64,000 bases of DNA from Fistulifera solaris (GCA_030295235.1 AP026131.1:620001-684000); one strand, 5' to 3'; numbered from the stretch's first letter, positions 21,147 through 33,700 are shown. Made by a program: numbers and translations. The notes: a model not told the origin generated them from the letters alone.

Positions 21147-22257
21147 ATGAAGAACAAATCTTTTATAAGTACTGTTGTGGTGATGGCCAGCTGCGGCATC
21201 CTCTCGAGTCAGGCTTTCGTGGTCACTCGACCAGGTCCAGCAATCCGCACTTCGACGTCGTTAGCTTCTTGGAACAAGTTCATCAATCGCTTCGATACTA
21301 TCGAATCTGCTGGCTACAAAAGCAGTGACACGACGAACCCGTCGTCGATCGTGAAGACGGCGGGCTTTTCGATCAAAAGGATTCACAACCCCAAACTTTA
21401 CATCGCCCTTGCTGTAGTGGCTGGCTTGAAATGGATGTCGCTGTTTCGCAATCCGCTTTATTATTTCTTTCTGGGATTCTGCTACAAATGGTATCGCGCT
21501 CGTTACGTGTTCAAAATTCCTGTGTGGGATCGACAGCCGAACTGGAACAATGTGATTACTTCCAAAGAGCAAGAAAAGGAATTGAAAGCGTATACATGCA
21601 AAAAGTGTGGTTCGACGATATTCATTGCCAAGTCACGAGAATTTTTCTTTGAAGGAAAGACGGGTATTGGTGGATTGGGTTGCTTCAATTGTGGTGCCAA
21701 GGGCAAGGAAAATTTCATCATGGATCGCGATCGGATCGTGGAAGATGTTGCAGAAATGGACGACTATTTTGAATACGAGCGTCCCTTAGATTTTGTTTCG
21801 CGAGCAGAGCGACGTGATTTGCTCAAATTGACTCAAGGTGATGAAGAAAAGGCGAATCAGATTTTGGTAGATCGGGCTAACGCACAAATGGGAATAGCAC
21901 CCACAAGTAATGCTGTGGATGCCTCCACCGCAGAATCTGCTCCAGAAATTGTGTCGAATGAATCGGGAAGCGAGTCGGAAGAAGAAGGACAATCTGTTGA
22001 ATCTCGAACAGATACTGCTGGAACAGACGATACGGTGAATGGCGATAAAGAACTTGAGTCCACTCAGTTCGAGCCCGTTCAAGAAAAAGCAGACTTCCGT
22101 TCCTATCTCAGAACCCGTGATCGACGAGAATAAGCCAGTGGCGAAAGCGCCAAATTCGAGCGAGGGAAAACCAAAAGCTGCTTCCAATGCACTACGTCCT
22201 CCCCCTCCCCCGGCAAATGAAGAACTCGATCTATCTGAGTTAGATATGGATCTATAG
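21147..22257 (+). CDS. Plastid membrane protein with Cys-pair cluster, unknown function
   Basis: ATG at 21147 is chosen because it begins a proper signal peptide (MKNKSFISTVVVMASCGIL) ending SSQAF|VVTRPG, a plastid cleavage motif. Two hydrophobic segments follow (LYIALAVVAGLKWMSLF and LYYFFLGFCYKWY). Then comes a metal- or redox-type cluster, YTCKKCGSTIFIAKSR ... GLGCFNCGAKG, a CxxC pair repeated 30 residues apart and probably a small zinc ribbon. The C-terminus is acidic. As written the frame stops at 22133, but one base fewer in the A5 run at 22084-22088 continues into PVIDENKPVAKAPNSSEG, a Pro5 stretch and LDLSELDMDL, ending at 22257. I take this as the real end. No family assigned. Confidence 0.75.
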
Positions 22258-22394
22258 GTAACTCCTTTGAGATTATCAGTAATTATTAAATAATTAACTA
22301 TACTTTATCAAAAGAATTGCCATCAATGCACAATAAAGTTGAATATGATGTTCTATCGACGAAATAATATCGATCTGTTATCGTACAGTACCGC

Positions 22395-22470
22395 ATATCC
22401 GGAACACCCCTCTGTCGATAAATTTCCCTACCAGAGCTACGTGGAATTACGTAGCCATTCGAAGCTTTGT
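22395..22470 (+). repeat. Solitary fragment of the 435-bp repeat found at 56.7-57.7 kb
   Basis: ATATCCGGAACACCCCTCTG followed by TCGATAAATTTCCCTAC and GAGCTACGTGGAATTACGTAG matches the start of the tandem unit at 56.7 kb, with scattered substitutions over about 76 bp. It shows the sequence is a dispersed family and not only a local array. Confidence 0.75.
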
Positions 22471-22603
22471 ATTTTCATTATTTTCGCGTATTGCAATAAT
22501 TTGGACATTTGTTGTCTTTTGTTGGTCCTAAACGTTTAGCTGTCTCTATTAAAAGGCAAACTTGGATTGCAATTTTATAATGATAGTTAGTGCTCAAACT
22601 ATA

Positions 22604-22662
22604 CGTGACTGCGATTAAGCTAAGTCACGATCTGCGTAAACCAACACTATACGCTATAGTAA
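22604..22662 (+). repeat. Dispersed ~58-bp hairpin element, copy 3
   Basis: CGTGACTGCGATTAAGCTAA with AGTCACG forms the hairpin, followed by AACCAACACTATACGCTATAGT. Same length and order as the other copies, with a longer loop. Confidence 0.55.
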
Positions 22663-23173
22663 GCATTGACTGCTAATTCCAAATTCAAAACATAAAATTA
22701 TAATCTCCATAAGAATTCTACAACATAGTCCCATACATCATCGATTGTCTCTCTAGCTAGCCGTCGCTTGATCGTTGATCGTTATTTCCATGAACTGAAA
22801 GCTGTACATCAAGATGCCTAACTATGCATTTTTGCGGTTTCGCCGGATACACAATACGTAATACTACAGCTTGCTTCTCGTCGCAGCGTGTATCATGACG
22901 TCATAAGTCATGAAAGGTCATTGACGGTTCCAGATACACTTTGTCAGATACTGAAGCAGAGCCGTTGAGTGCCTCGGTTTTGCGCGTTTTTGCTCGTTGC
23001 GGTTTGCGTTCTCTCCGTTTTTTTGTTGATGAGGCTCTTGCGTCGTGCACGAACCAGCGGACCGTTTGTGTTTGATTCTTCTCCATTTCATTTCCATTCC
23101 GTTTGTTTGACTCGTGAAAAACTACATCTTATTCTTTTCTAAATTTAATTTTATAGTAAACATAAGTGGAATC

Positions 23174-23993
23174 ATGGGAGACGCAAAAATCCGCTGTGCT
23201 TTGGCTTACCGCATCGACGGTGGTTCGGCCGTCTGTTTGGCCAAGTATGACCACGCGAACGAATACGAAGCGTCCGGAGGAGCCGGAGGAGAGTTGTACG
23301 GTGGAAAGAATCAAGATTACGCTGCCGCTGTTGCGAAAGTAATAGAAAATGACCCTCCGTCGGGATTGTCGGAAGCGGGGACGATTGGAGGTTTCAAAGT
23401 AGTGCAATCCGATATGCACCAAGTCATTTACGGAGCGGATACGGATGCTGTTTGTAAGTATGAAGGATGATTTCGTTTTCATTTGAAGCAAATGTTCTCA
23501 TACACTATCCTCGTTTTCGTGAAACGCAGGCTTGGCTGTCATCACTGGTCTAAAGTACCCTTCTCGAGTTGCGATTAAGATGTTGCAAGAGCTATACAAG
23601 GACTTTATGGACGGTTTCGGATCGAGTGCCAAGACGGCTGCGGTAAACTCGTTGACGAAGAAAGCAAAGAACACGCTGAAGGATGCCTGCACCAAGTATG
23701 ACGATTTGAGTAAGGTCGACAAAGCTTCTACGCTTCTCGGAAAAGTGGATGAAGTCAAATCTTCCATGCAATCCAACATTGCCAACATGTTGAAGAACAC
23801 GGAAAAAGCCGAGTCCCTGGCAGAAAAATCAGATCAGTTGAACGAACAGGCTTCTGTATTCAAAAAGCGGTCGACTAGTTTGAAGCAGCAAATGGCATGG
23901 AAGAACATGAAGATGACTTTGTTGCTAGGCGGACTCATCATCGTTGTGTTGATCGTCATCCTTGCTCCTGTAATCAATGCGATTAAGAATTAA
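23174..23993 (+). CDS. Longin-type R-SNARE (VAMP7-like) with Asn at the central layer
   Basis: Exons 23174-23453 and 23530-23993 (GTAAGT...CGCAG), 247 residues. VAMP7-type SNAREs drive fusion of late endosomal/vacuolar and secretory membranes. An N-terminal longin-like domain (residues 1-130) is followed by a SNARE coil starting VDEVKSSMQSNIANMLKNTE, a basic/aromatic juxtamembrane stretch (KKRSTSLKQQMAWKNMKM) and a C-terminal anchor LLLGGLIIVVLIVILAPVI. Aligning VDEV...N-I...L with the family places Asn (in NMLKN) where the zero-layer Arg of R-SNAREs normally is. Everything else, including the Trp-Lys-Asn before the anchor, is typical. Confidence 0.88.
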
Positions 23994-24055
23994 TAAATAC
24001 GTATTCGAAACATAAGTAATGTTTTCTATTTATGTTATGTCAAATATTTTTAAAT

Positions 24056-26470
24056 TTAAAACTTGGCGGGCGCTCTTGATTGTTTCATCCTCTTGGAAAT
24101 GGGCTGAATCACCTGGCCGGGACGAACGAGAATTTCCGGTCGGGTCATGTCTTTGAAACTATTGGTTACATTCCACTCACGCCCTATACCACCTGCCATG
24201 GCTCGCTCGTATTCTTCGCGGGTCTTGTACGGATAAGGAATCTCAGCTATCATGCACGAATCCGCCAGTCGTTTGACGCGGCGCTCGGAAAGGATTACGC
24301 GAGGCTTGGCAGCATCCTGTCTCTGTCGCTCGGGAAGCTTCGGTGGAGGTTGAAACTTCTTGGGTAGATTTTTAGGCAACTGAGGTGGCGGGGCGCCTTT
24401 GCCTGTCCATGATCCCCAACCCGACGATGTAAGTTCTTTCTTGTTTTCGTTCCTTTTCCTTTTCTTGTTATCAGGGTCTTCCCTTTCTTCAAACTCCTTC
24501 TTTTCGAGAGCAAATTCTTCCTCGGCGTCACCTGGTGTAGCAAACGCCCTGCGGACCAGCTCTCTTGCGAGAGCATAGTGATAGATTTCTTGTTATTTTC
24601 ACCAGTTTGTTTCGAATCCTTGTTGATATCAGTTTCCGCAACGTTTTTCGGTTGCACGTCTTCTTGTCTGACTTCTGGGATAAGAGTAACGGCACTTTCC
24701 ACACTGACGGAAACATTATTACTCTTCACTTTCTTCGAAGGTTCTTTCTTTTCTTTCTTCTCAAATGGGAGCCAAGGGTTGTCCTCTTGTGTACTATGGG
24801 ATGGTGTGTGCCGCTCGACGCTCCCTTTCTCGTTTTTCTGCCGCTTCGCCGGGGGACCGCTAGCTTCCTGTGATCCAACAGTATCGCTAGGTTTCATTAC
24901 CTTGGTAAACTCACTTGCCGATGATCCCAGGTCAACACTAAAGCTAGACTCTACCGCTGTGGCAGTTGTGCTACCGAACTGTAGTGTCGATGCAATCATC
25001 GCACCATCGTTGAGCAAGTCTGTCATTTCAGCGTTGGATGCTACTTTTTTCTTACGAGCGCTGGATTTGTCTTCTGGTTTCAAATCGTCTCTTGGTCTTT
25101 GTTCGTCGTCATCGTGTTCGAGGCGTTCGTTTTCTTCAAGTTCCATGAGAAGTTCTCGGGCCTCTTGACGGGCACGTTCACGTTCTCGTTGAAGGCCTCG
25201 TTGCATGAAAGCAAGCTTGAAAAGTCCCTTTGTTCCTCCCCATCGGCATCATTGCTCTCGGTATCTTCCAAAACTTTTTTTGCGGTTGCAACTAAATCAT
25301 CGTCAGAGTCATCACTGTCATCCCCGTTTCGACTAGTCTTCATTTTCTTGAGCAAGTCGTCGCCTCGCCTCAATTGAGCGGACAATGCCTTCCTGGTATC
25401 TAAATCAACATTTTTGCCTCTCTTTAAAATGTGCTTTGCCCATTTACTGGTGTTCTTGTGTGCCAGAGTCATGCGTTCTTTCATGCGTTCCATTTCTTCC
25501 TTTTCTTGCAGTTCGCGTTCCAATTCGGGATTTTCAGCAATACCGGCCTCCATCTCGGACTCTTTTTGTCGTTCGCGTTGCTTCTTTCTGATACGACGAT
25601 ACTTTTTCGACTTGATTTTGTTAATATGATGGCGTTTTTGTTCTTCGTAGAACATGAGTGCCCTCATTTTGGCCAGCTGCCCACGGCGTTGTTTGTATTC
25701 TTCGAGCGTAATTTCGTTTTCGCCCAGAGCATCAATAGCTTGTTCTTCAGCTCGAATTAAAGCTGCCTCGTCTTCTTGCCCGGCTGCTTTTAATGCTTCG
25801 TGCATTTCCCGTTCAAAGTCAGTCGTTGGTACAAATGAATCGATCATCCTTTCCGTGGTAATTTTGTTCGCGCCCTCCATGTGCGGACGAAAATCGAGAG
25901 TCTCCGCCTGTCGATTCTCTTGAACAGCCTCAATCCAAGACGACACTTCTTTACTTTGTTGCTGATAATTGACCCGACGTTGCGCGCGCTCCGTTATTAC
26001 ACGGGCCGCCGGCGTTGACGTTGCACTCTTCCCATCATTCCTTTCAATTTCTTTTGAACGGCACCAAACTCACTGGTATCTTTAATGTCATCGACCAGGG
26101 CGTCCAACGTGAGCTTCGTACCCTTGATCACTGTCGAAGAGAATGGATCTTCTTTGATATAATTGGTGATAGTATGAGTATCTGTTTTGGGTTCGTCGTT
26201 GTCGGTCTTATCCAAATTATTTAGAAGATCCAGCATATACTGCCCTCCGTCTCCTTCCTCTTCGTCGTCGTCTTCCAAGTCCGACCCATCCTCTGATCCT
26301 GAGTCCGAGTCTTCATCGTCATCATCATCACTATCGTCGCGTTTTTGAAAGAACATTCCATACTTTCGCTCATCGTCGGAATTGAAGGCTTCATCTTCAT
26401 CGATTTCTTCATCTTCGTCCGATGGAATATCTTCTCTTATCTGCGGTTGCTTTTTCTGTTTTCTTCCCAT
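24056..26470 (-). CDS. UTP14: UTP14, small-subunit processome protein
   Basis: UTP14 is a nucleolar component of the U3 snoRNP processome that activates the helicase Dhr1/DHX37 in 18S rRNA maturation. From the ATG at 26468-26470 an acidic N-terminus (residues 15-90, Asp/Glu runs) leads to EKLKG-like and ERAQRRVNYQQQSKEVSSW (UTP14 motif before the coiled coil). Then come KIKSKKYRRIRKKQRER and RMTLAHKNTSKWAKHIL, KGLFKLAFMQRGLQRERE, LSQEELVRRAFA, GWGSWTGKG and a conserved tail with IPYPYKTREEYERAM and PGQVIQPISK. All hallmark blocks are present and in order, but they lie in four reading-frame pieces. Each join needs exactly one extra base: at C3 26031-26033, T3 25229-25231 and CTCTC 24560-24564. 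About 800 residues after correction. No splice signals fit the joins. Confidence 0.9.
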
Positions 26471-26659
26471 GTCGATGCTTCGTCTGGTTTGCTAGAAACA
26501 ATTACGCTGTGTGTTATGATTACTTGTAGTTTCTTAGAGAACGTTTGTCACCCTCATTCTAATCTCGTTTTGTTTTTCTTTTATTGCTTTGAAGTTCATG
26601 TTTTGGTTTGTTTGCGTGGACGAAAAAGGAGCGAGCTCAGAACCTATTGGTGTGCAGAA

Positions 26660-27225
26660 GAGATTTATCCAGAAAATCTGGCTGATAAATGGTTTCAAAT
26701 AGCCAGAAAATCTGGGTGATTGGGAGTTCACGTCTCCAGAAAATTTGGGAGTGTGGTGTTTCACATACCCAGAAAATCCTGGAAAGTGGTGGTTGCACGT
26801 TCCCAAAAATGCTGCGTGACTGTGCTTGGAGTTATTATTCAGTTGTCATTATTGCTCTGCAATAGACTACCTTTGTCAATCGCGATTCATGATGTCGAAA
26901 AGGCTTGAAAATGAAATTAGTTACTCCGTATCATTGACCTATATTTATACTATAGGCTGAAGTGAAACCACCACGTACCACGACTGCATTTCAGTCATGA
27001 ATTAATATTTCATTATTTCTTGTGGCCCGACTGGTAGTCTACCCAACCTCGCTCGCTTTCTAAACTTTTGAAATATTCCTCGATTGTCGATACGTTGCAA
27101 TGTAGCATTTAACTTTATTGTTTGTGATGCAATTGACGATTCAAGTCTAGTCCATAGTTTTAGTTTCTCGTCCCCAGAAAATTTGGGCAAGTGGTCTTTT
27201 CATGTCCCTAGAAAACTTGAGCGTT
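26660..27225. repeat. Array of CCAGAAAATCTGG-like imperfect palindromes
   Basis: In the region upstream of UTP14, the motif CCAGAAAATCTGG and variants recur at about 26668, 26703, 26733, 26769, 27173 and 27208, each followed by a short G-rich run such as GGTGATTGGGAGTT or GGGAGTGTGG. Spacing in the first group is about 30-35 bp. The family resemblance to the arrays at 14.5 and 35.2 kb is in the palindrome; here the centre is AAAA rather than ATT. A dispersed hairpin element sits between the two groups. Otherwise I see nothing in this 800-bp interval. Confidence 0.65.
26946..26999 (-). repeat. Dispersed ~58-bp hairpin element, copy 4
   Basis: On the minus strand: CATGACTGAAATGCAGTCGTG, spacer, then AGCCTATAGTATAAATA. 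The hairpin half differs from the 9.3-kb copies by one base (T to A in the loop). Confidence 0.65.
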
Positions 27226-27265
27226 GTGTGCACTGTAACCATGAGTAAATGCTGTAACTATAACT

Positions 27266-29728
27266 TTAGTTGTGGAATTTTTTATTCGTCGCGGCATAGT
27301 CCTTCATGAGTTGACAGGGTTCAAATTGGGGGCCGTATTTGTCTACACATCCATTCATCATGTCAACATACTTGGCAACGCCAACCTGATCCAAGTAACG
27401 GAAAGGTCCGCCACGGAACGGGGCAAAGCCCGTTCCAAAGACCAAGCCGATATCACCAACCACCGGATCAGCAATTACACCGTCCTCTAAGCATTTGGCC
27501 GCTTCGTTCACGAATCTAGTTTCACACGAAATCAAGACACAATTGTCAGTAACGAAGCCAAATTCAGACATGCTCAAGCTCTTCGCCAACTTACCGAGAT
27601 ACTATTCGATCTTGTATCTCTTTTTCATCAAGTGTCAGTTTCTGTGTAGCAAACTGCTTCACGAACGATTGTACTTCCGGGCTAATTGTTTTCTTGGCAT
27701 TCTTGCCCTTGCCATACGTGTAAAAACCTTGTCCGGATTTCTTTCCCAACCATCCCTTGGCTACCATTTTCTCCATGAGAGTGACATCTCCACCCGTCAT
27801 GCGTACACCCAAATCAGCATTCGAGAGAAACTTGGCGACGTGCGAAGTCACATCGACACCAACCTCGTCCGCCAATGTCACGGGACCGACGGGCATACCA
27901 AAGTTTTTGATGGATTTGTCCAACTGCTCCAAAGGAACACCATCCCGAACCAAAGCCGATACTTCCACCAAATACGGTCCCAAACAGCGGTTGACATAGA
28001 ATCCCGGTACGTCTTTGACGACAATACATGTCTTGCCTTGTTTCGTTCCCACATTAAAGGCAATGGCCTTGGTTTCATCGCTCGTACCTTCGTGAGGAAT
28101 GATCTCCAACAAGGGCATGTTGGGTACGGGCGAAAAGTAATGCATACCGATAATGTTTTCGGGGCGCTTGGCATTGGCAGCAATATCACGAATGGGAATG
28201 GCCGATGTGTTGGTCGCAAAGACACAATGATCCGGAGTGACAGCTTCCATATCCGCGACAATCTTCTGTTTTAACGTTAAATCTTCAAACACGGCTTCAA
28301 TGATGACATCCGCCTTGGAGAAATGTTGTTTCCACGAAGGCGTCGTGTCGGTCAAAGGCACGACACTGGAAAAATTCTTGTTGCGCTGATAATCGGACAT
28401 GCGTTTCTTTTGTACCTTCTTGGTCCAATTGTCGTACAAATACGCCTGCCCGCGGGCGACGGCTTCATCGTTGCGGTCCTTGAGAAGAATTTGGGAGTAT
28501 CCACATTTTTCGGCCGTCACTTGCGCAATGCCGGCACCCATCAATCCTGCACCGAGAACCGCGACCGTATCAACTTTACGAAGATTGGGCACTTTGAACT
28601 GTTCATCTTGTTTCTTCAACGCCGTCGTCCCTTCGAAGAGCCCAATGAGCGCTTGCGATTCCGGTGTCGCCGCCAACTTGGAAAACTGTTCTCGTTCATT
28701 CTTGAATCGTGCCGCCGGATTCTCTAAACCATATTGTACGCACTGAATGATCGAAAACGGCGCCGGATAGTGCCCATCGGTATTCTTCTTGACCATTTTA
28801 TCAATTTGATTCCAAATAACCGATCGTCCCATGGACGTATCTTCGAGCAGACGATTCATCCACGACTTGGGCTTTTTCTTTGGTTTGAGTTTGCCAGTCG
28901 CCAATTGTGCGGCCGCATCCAACGCCGCCTGTCGCAACGACGCAGGTGCGACAACCAAATCGACCAAGCCCATCTTCTTGGCCTTATCGGGACGAATTTC
29001 TTTCCCGGTCAACATCATATCCATGGCATTCTGCAATCCGACTGTCGCAGGCAAATTTTGGGTCCCACCAAATCCGGGCAACAATCCCAATTTGACTTCG
29101 GGCAATCCGAGTTTGGTTTTGGACGAATCACTGCAGACGCGATAATCGCACCAGAGTGCCCATTCCAAACCGCCCCCAAGGCCGGTCCGTCAATGGCGGC
29201 GACAAGCGGCAATCCTTCCTTCTTCCACGATTGAAAGAATTCGACGCCATCTTGAATGAGAGGAATGAGATCTTGTTTGTTTTCAATCTGTTTGATATCA
29301 AAAATATCGGCTCCGGCAATGAACATGTTGGGTTTCGCGGAAGTAAACACGACGGCTTTGACGTTCGAATTGTTGTGAATTTCCGTTTGCCACAATTGTT
29401 GGGCTTCCTTGGCGAACGCGAACGAAATGGTATTGACGGATTTTCCGGGACAATCAAACTGAATCAAGGCGACACCCTGGTCGTTGATTTCGACGTTGCG
29501 AAAGAATTCGTATTGTCGTTCGGGTGTCGCAACAAACGGTTTCTTTTCAATACTACTGCTAGGAGTCAAAGAAGACGAACGGGAAGTCGATTCTGCCGCA
29601 ACCGCCGTCGATTGAAAGCGCTGCTCATTGAAGGAAGTCAAGGCCGCAGTGGGAGTGATGCGGGCGGACGTCGCCAGGATCGCACGGCGCGTGACATGTC
29701 GAAGAACCGCCGCGCGAGTAATCATCAT
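27266..29728 (-). CDS. Mitochondrial trifunctional enzyme alpha subunit (enoyl-CoA hydratase / 3-hydroxyacyl-CoA dehydrogenase)
   Basis: HADHA-type enzyme of long-chain fatty acid beta-oxidation. The start is ATG 29726-29728; the open frame upstream begins with GTG. The leader MMITRAAVLRHVTRRAILA is a mitochondrial presequence. The hydratase half has GADIFDIKQIE, the oxyanion-hole loop before LEWALWCDYRVCS, and the catalytic-Glu region KLGLPEVKLGLLPGFGGTQ. The dehydrogenase half has the NAD fold VAVLGAGLMGAGIAQVTAEK, NTSAIPIRDIA and catalytic-His region IGMHYFSPVPNMPLLEI, and ends with the duplicated C-terminal domain (GFAPFRGGPFRYLD). One intron, 27516-27594 (GTAAGT...ACTAG), joins IVSR to FVNEA. 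A one-base loss in the C5 run at 29173-29177 breaks the Gly-Gly-Gly of the oxyanion loop; six bases restore it. Confidence 0.93.
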
Positions 29729-30733
29729 CTTGGGGAATTGCAGGAGTAGCACGGAACTGGATCAGAATGCAAGAGAGTTGTAAACAAGTACTCCGTAGTT
29801 GACAAACAATTAGCTTTACTTATTGTTGTCCTTTTTTTGATCCGATGGGCGAAAGGTGGAGAACAAAGCGAAGAATAATTATTACGGAATCCTTCCCATC
29901 AAAAAGTTTTAAAAGATTGCGGTCCACTTGTATTACCGATCCTATTTAGTCTTATTTGTTAGCAATCATAGAGTGAAAGGAGCGGAAATTATTGTGGATC
30001 ACGACTGGTATCTTCGTTTCATTCGCGGAAAGGGCCGCGGGTCGTTGACATCTTTTTTTCCATGACGCGTCCGCGTCTTTGTGGTCTGTCGTACTGTACG
30101 CTGCGGTGAGCCAACATTCGTGCCGTTTCGTTCCTGCTCCTCTTTCTCTGTGAAGATGAAAAAAGTTGTTTAGTCATTCTATGCAAATGATATTACTTTC
30201 ACGTAATCCGGTGTTGAAAGCAAGGTTGCAAGGAGACTAGGCTTGTTACGGGACTGAAAACCAGTTGAGTGAGTCGTAGAACCAACACATTGCGCTATAG
30301 TCAAAAATCCAGCCCTTTCTTTTGAAGCTTTGGCTGCAGCTTCGTCCTAAAACTTTGGTAAAATAATCCTTACCAATACACTATGGATAAAAGAAAGTCA
30401 ATTACTAGCATTCATGGGTCGACAATGGTGTTGTTGCTGTTTTTCTGCAATGAAAGGAATTCGGTGGTATTTCCGGGACTGAAGTTGTGTTGGGTCGTAG
30501 AAAAAAGTAATCTACTCTTTGTGTCAGTGTGAAGAATGGCCGCGTTTGTGCGCGCATCGCGCGCGAGAGAAGTGAAAGACCGCCGCCGTTTTTGACCAAC
30601 GCGCAAACATGACGCCGAGCGACCATGGTGCGAAGAGCCGCTGAACTCCTCGAATGATCGTTACTATTTTGTTTAATCCAAAATTAAACAATCCACCCTT
30701 GTAAATAATAAACGATACATTACGGATTTCGAT
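29729..30733. other. Divergent intergenic region
   Basis: 1 kb between the divergent trifunctional-enzyme and primase genes, holding one degenerate dispersed hairpin element (30249-30306). A short GCGCGC-rich patch lies at 30540-30575. No credible ORF or RNA gene seen. Confidence 0.4.
30249..30306 (+). repeat. Dispersed ~58-bp hairpin element, copy 5 (diverged)
   Basis: CGGGACTGAAAACCAGTTGAG has a decayed hairpin, but the second half TAGAACCAACACATTGCGCTATAGT is close to the 39.1-kb copy (TAGAACCAACACATTGG...), and the length is the same. Confidence 0.5.
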
Positions 30734-33700
30734 ATGAAAATGCGGGCTGTCTGCGATTCTTCATTTCGATATTACCGTCGAAAGAGGAGGAGGATACGGC
30801 TTCTTTTGTCGTCACTCTCAACATTCTTATCATTGCTCCTTACGGCACAAGCATTTCTGCTGACTTCATCCTTCATTATAGCACCATTTCCTACAATCCG
30901 CTCCACGACGACTCGACTCTATTTGTCTCAAACGCAAAGCAACAACACTACCTTTACACGAATCGATCTCAAATCCTTTCAACAATCCTTGCATCTCATT
31001 GATGTCGTCGAACAAACCTGTCCGTTACAACAATACCGCAGAACCTCTCCCGATCGAGCCATCGCTTGTTGTCCGTTTCACAATGACCACAATCCCAGTT
31101 GTTCCTTAACACCGACCTTTTACAAATGCTTTGCGTGTGGGGCCAGTGGGAATGTCTTTCAATTTGTACAAAATTATCACCAAATATCCTTTGGTCAAGC
31201 CCTGCGAATGATCCGAAATCCTGATTTAGTAGACTTATCGAATGCCACGAATCGGACCCTCCGATCAACGCAAAAGTCGCAATTGGAACAGTATTCATCA
31301 GCCGATCGATTGCGGTTGGCGCAACTCCTGGCGGGGGCCTGGTTCAATCATTGTCTTACACAACCGGTAGCGGGCGGGGCGCGGTATTATTTATTGAATG
31401 CACGGCCGTCGTTTACGGCACGGATTGTCAAACAATGGGGATTGGGATATGCACCCGATGCCTACTTTGGTTCAGGGGATACGAGTTTGACCGAGCATCT
31501 GCGGTCGTTGGGATTCACGCCTCTCGAATTGGTCGAAGCGGGATTGGCGGTGCCCACGCAACGAGCAAGACAAGCGGCGGAACAAACCAATGCAACAACT
31601 CTCAAGGATGTGTTGGGGTTTGAGAATATTATGGATCGATTTCGAGGACGATTGATGATTCCGATTATGGATGCCACGGGGCAACACATACTCGGCTTTG
31701 GAGGACGGAGTCTTTCGTCCGAAGATTCCCCCAAGTATCTCAATAGTCCGGAATCCATCATTTTTACCAAGGGCGATTTACTTTTTGGGCAACATTGGAT
31801 TGCATCCAAGAATAGTACTTCCACCAGCACACCGTCGAAAGCGTCTGCAAAACCATTGTTGGTGGTGGAAGGCTATATGGATGCCATTTCTTTGTGGGCG
31901 GTAGGATTGGGACCGGCAGTAGCGACTATGGGTACGGCTATCTCCAAACGTCAACTTGAGTCGGCCTTCCAATTGGTACATGAGCAACAACGTCAGTTGG
32001 TGTTTTGCTTGGACAATGATGCCGCAGGTGTGCGTGCGATGGAACGTATTTGTCAAAACGGATTCTTGACGGCATTACAAAAGCAATATCCGTCGGCATT
32101 TGTGAAGGTAGCTACCATGCCAATAGGTATCAAGGACCCGGGAGAGTATGTCGATGAACGATTCTTGGCGAAAATGATGCCGGAGAAAATTGCGGCCGAG
32201 TTCGAGGCAAATGTTGTAACTCCGGCGGTGGATTGGAGGCTGTGGTATACACAACGTGTCATTCTATCCTGCAATTGCACTACAACGGCAGACTTGCGGC
32301 TGACAATCGATCGAGTCGCTGCTTTCTGGTCGATCTCCATGTCCCCCGAGCAACGACAAGAGAATGCGCCTCAATTGGCGAAACAACTTGCATTGCTCGT
32401 GTCGAATCACACGTCGGATGATAAAATGATTTTAATGTTGTGTGAACAGATTGAATTGAATTTGGTGGATCAGTCGAGTCGCATGGAACGTGCAAATCAA
32501 GCGACCGATGTTGTCGCCAGTTCTTTGACGCTAACACAGCGCATGGCGCTGTATCAGGATGAAGAATCCGATTCGTGGGCAGCATGGAACGCGAGTCAAT
32601 CTAGCAGAGGCAACTTGGGCACAACAGTCAAAGAACGACGGCGTACAACGATTCGCGCGCGTGATGCACCGAAACAGAAGACGTTGACTCCACATTTTGC
32701 AGGGTTCCGTTTTACCAATCCAGCCGATCGAGATTGGCTCGGTTTTTCCCGCAAAGACCCATACAATAACTACAAACTGAGCCTCCGACGACCGCCCAGT
32801 AAAAATTATTGGCGAAGGGGCACGGACTACTTAAAGAACCCTGAAGTTTTGCAACAGCAATCCGTTTATTTCAATTCAAATCGCTATCATGGCAACCAGT
32901 TCTTGACCGAAGAAGCCGCCGCGGTGGGCTACGCTCGTCCCACTGTCAATGACAAGAAAGATATTCAAGCGATGGCCACCTATGGAATTGGTGCTGTGCT
33001 ACGAGTAAATAAAACTCGTGTTGCGGTATCCGTCGAAAACACTTTGCTGCAAACCCTCGTGCATAGTCCAGCCGCACGTTGCACGCTACGGCAGCTTATC
33101 GAAGCACGTCACGCCACGCAATCTACTCATGACGATGTACATAGTGAAAGTAATATGATCTATTGGTCGTCGCCGGAACGCCTGTGGTTGTTTGATACGT
33201 TAATCAACAACACAGATATACCAGCTGACAAGACCCGTGAATTTCTACTTCGCGCGGAAGACGTCCCGGATCTTGCATTTGTGAGCGCTCCTACTTCCGA
33301 CGAAGGTGGCCTCGTGTTGGCGACGCCCCAAGAGAACGGAGGGATTCTTGAACCATTCTTCCAGGGTGAGATCAAAAGTACGAACAACGATGCAATAGAA
33401 CAACTCTTAGCACAGGAAAGTTTCACAAATTTGCTGCTGCTGACAGCAGAACGTCGATTGCAAGAAGCCGCTGACGATCCCCCGGAACTGCTCCGACAAG
33501 CTGAGCTCGTCAAATCATTGAGCGAATCCGTGCGGCGCTTAAGCGAGCGTCTATTTAGAGAATCTATAAAGAGCCAGGAGGATTCTCCTGAAGAAAAGTA
33601 TAATACTTTAATGGCCCAAATCAACGAGCATTTGTCGACTATGTCCACGGATGATATCTCACCGGAAACGCAAGAAGAACTCGATCGCATTGATCGGGAC

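Larger units (their letters stand above)
22258..23173. other. Intergenic region with two repeat fragments
   Basis: About 900 bases, AT-rich, holding one fragment of the 435-bp repeat family and one dispersed hairpin element (both listed). Nothing coding seen. Confidence 0.4.

Noticed and set aside
24056-26470. UTP14 as a pseudogene or as several separate genes
   Set aside because: All conserved blocks are present in order, each frame switch is repaired by one base in a short run, and no internal stop lies in the repaired frame. An error in the sequence is simpler.
27495-29749. Long plus-strand ORFs opposite the trifunctional-enzyme gene
   Set aside because: Mirror-frame shadows of a strongly conserved minus-strand coding sequence.
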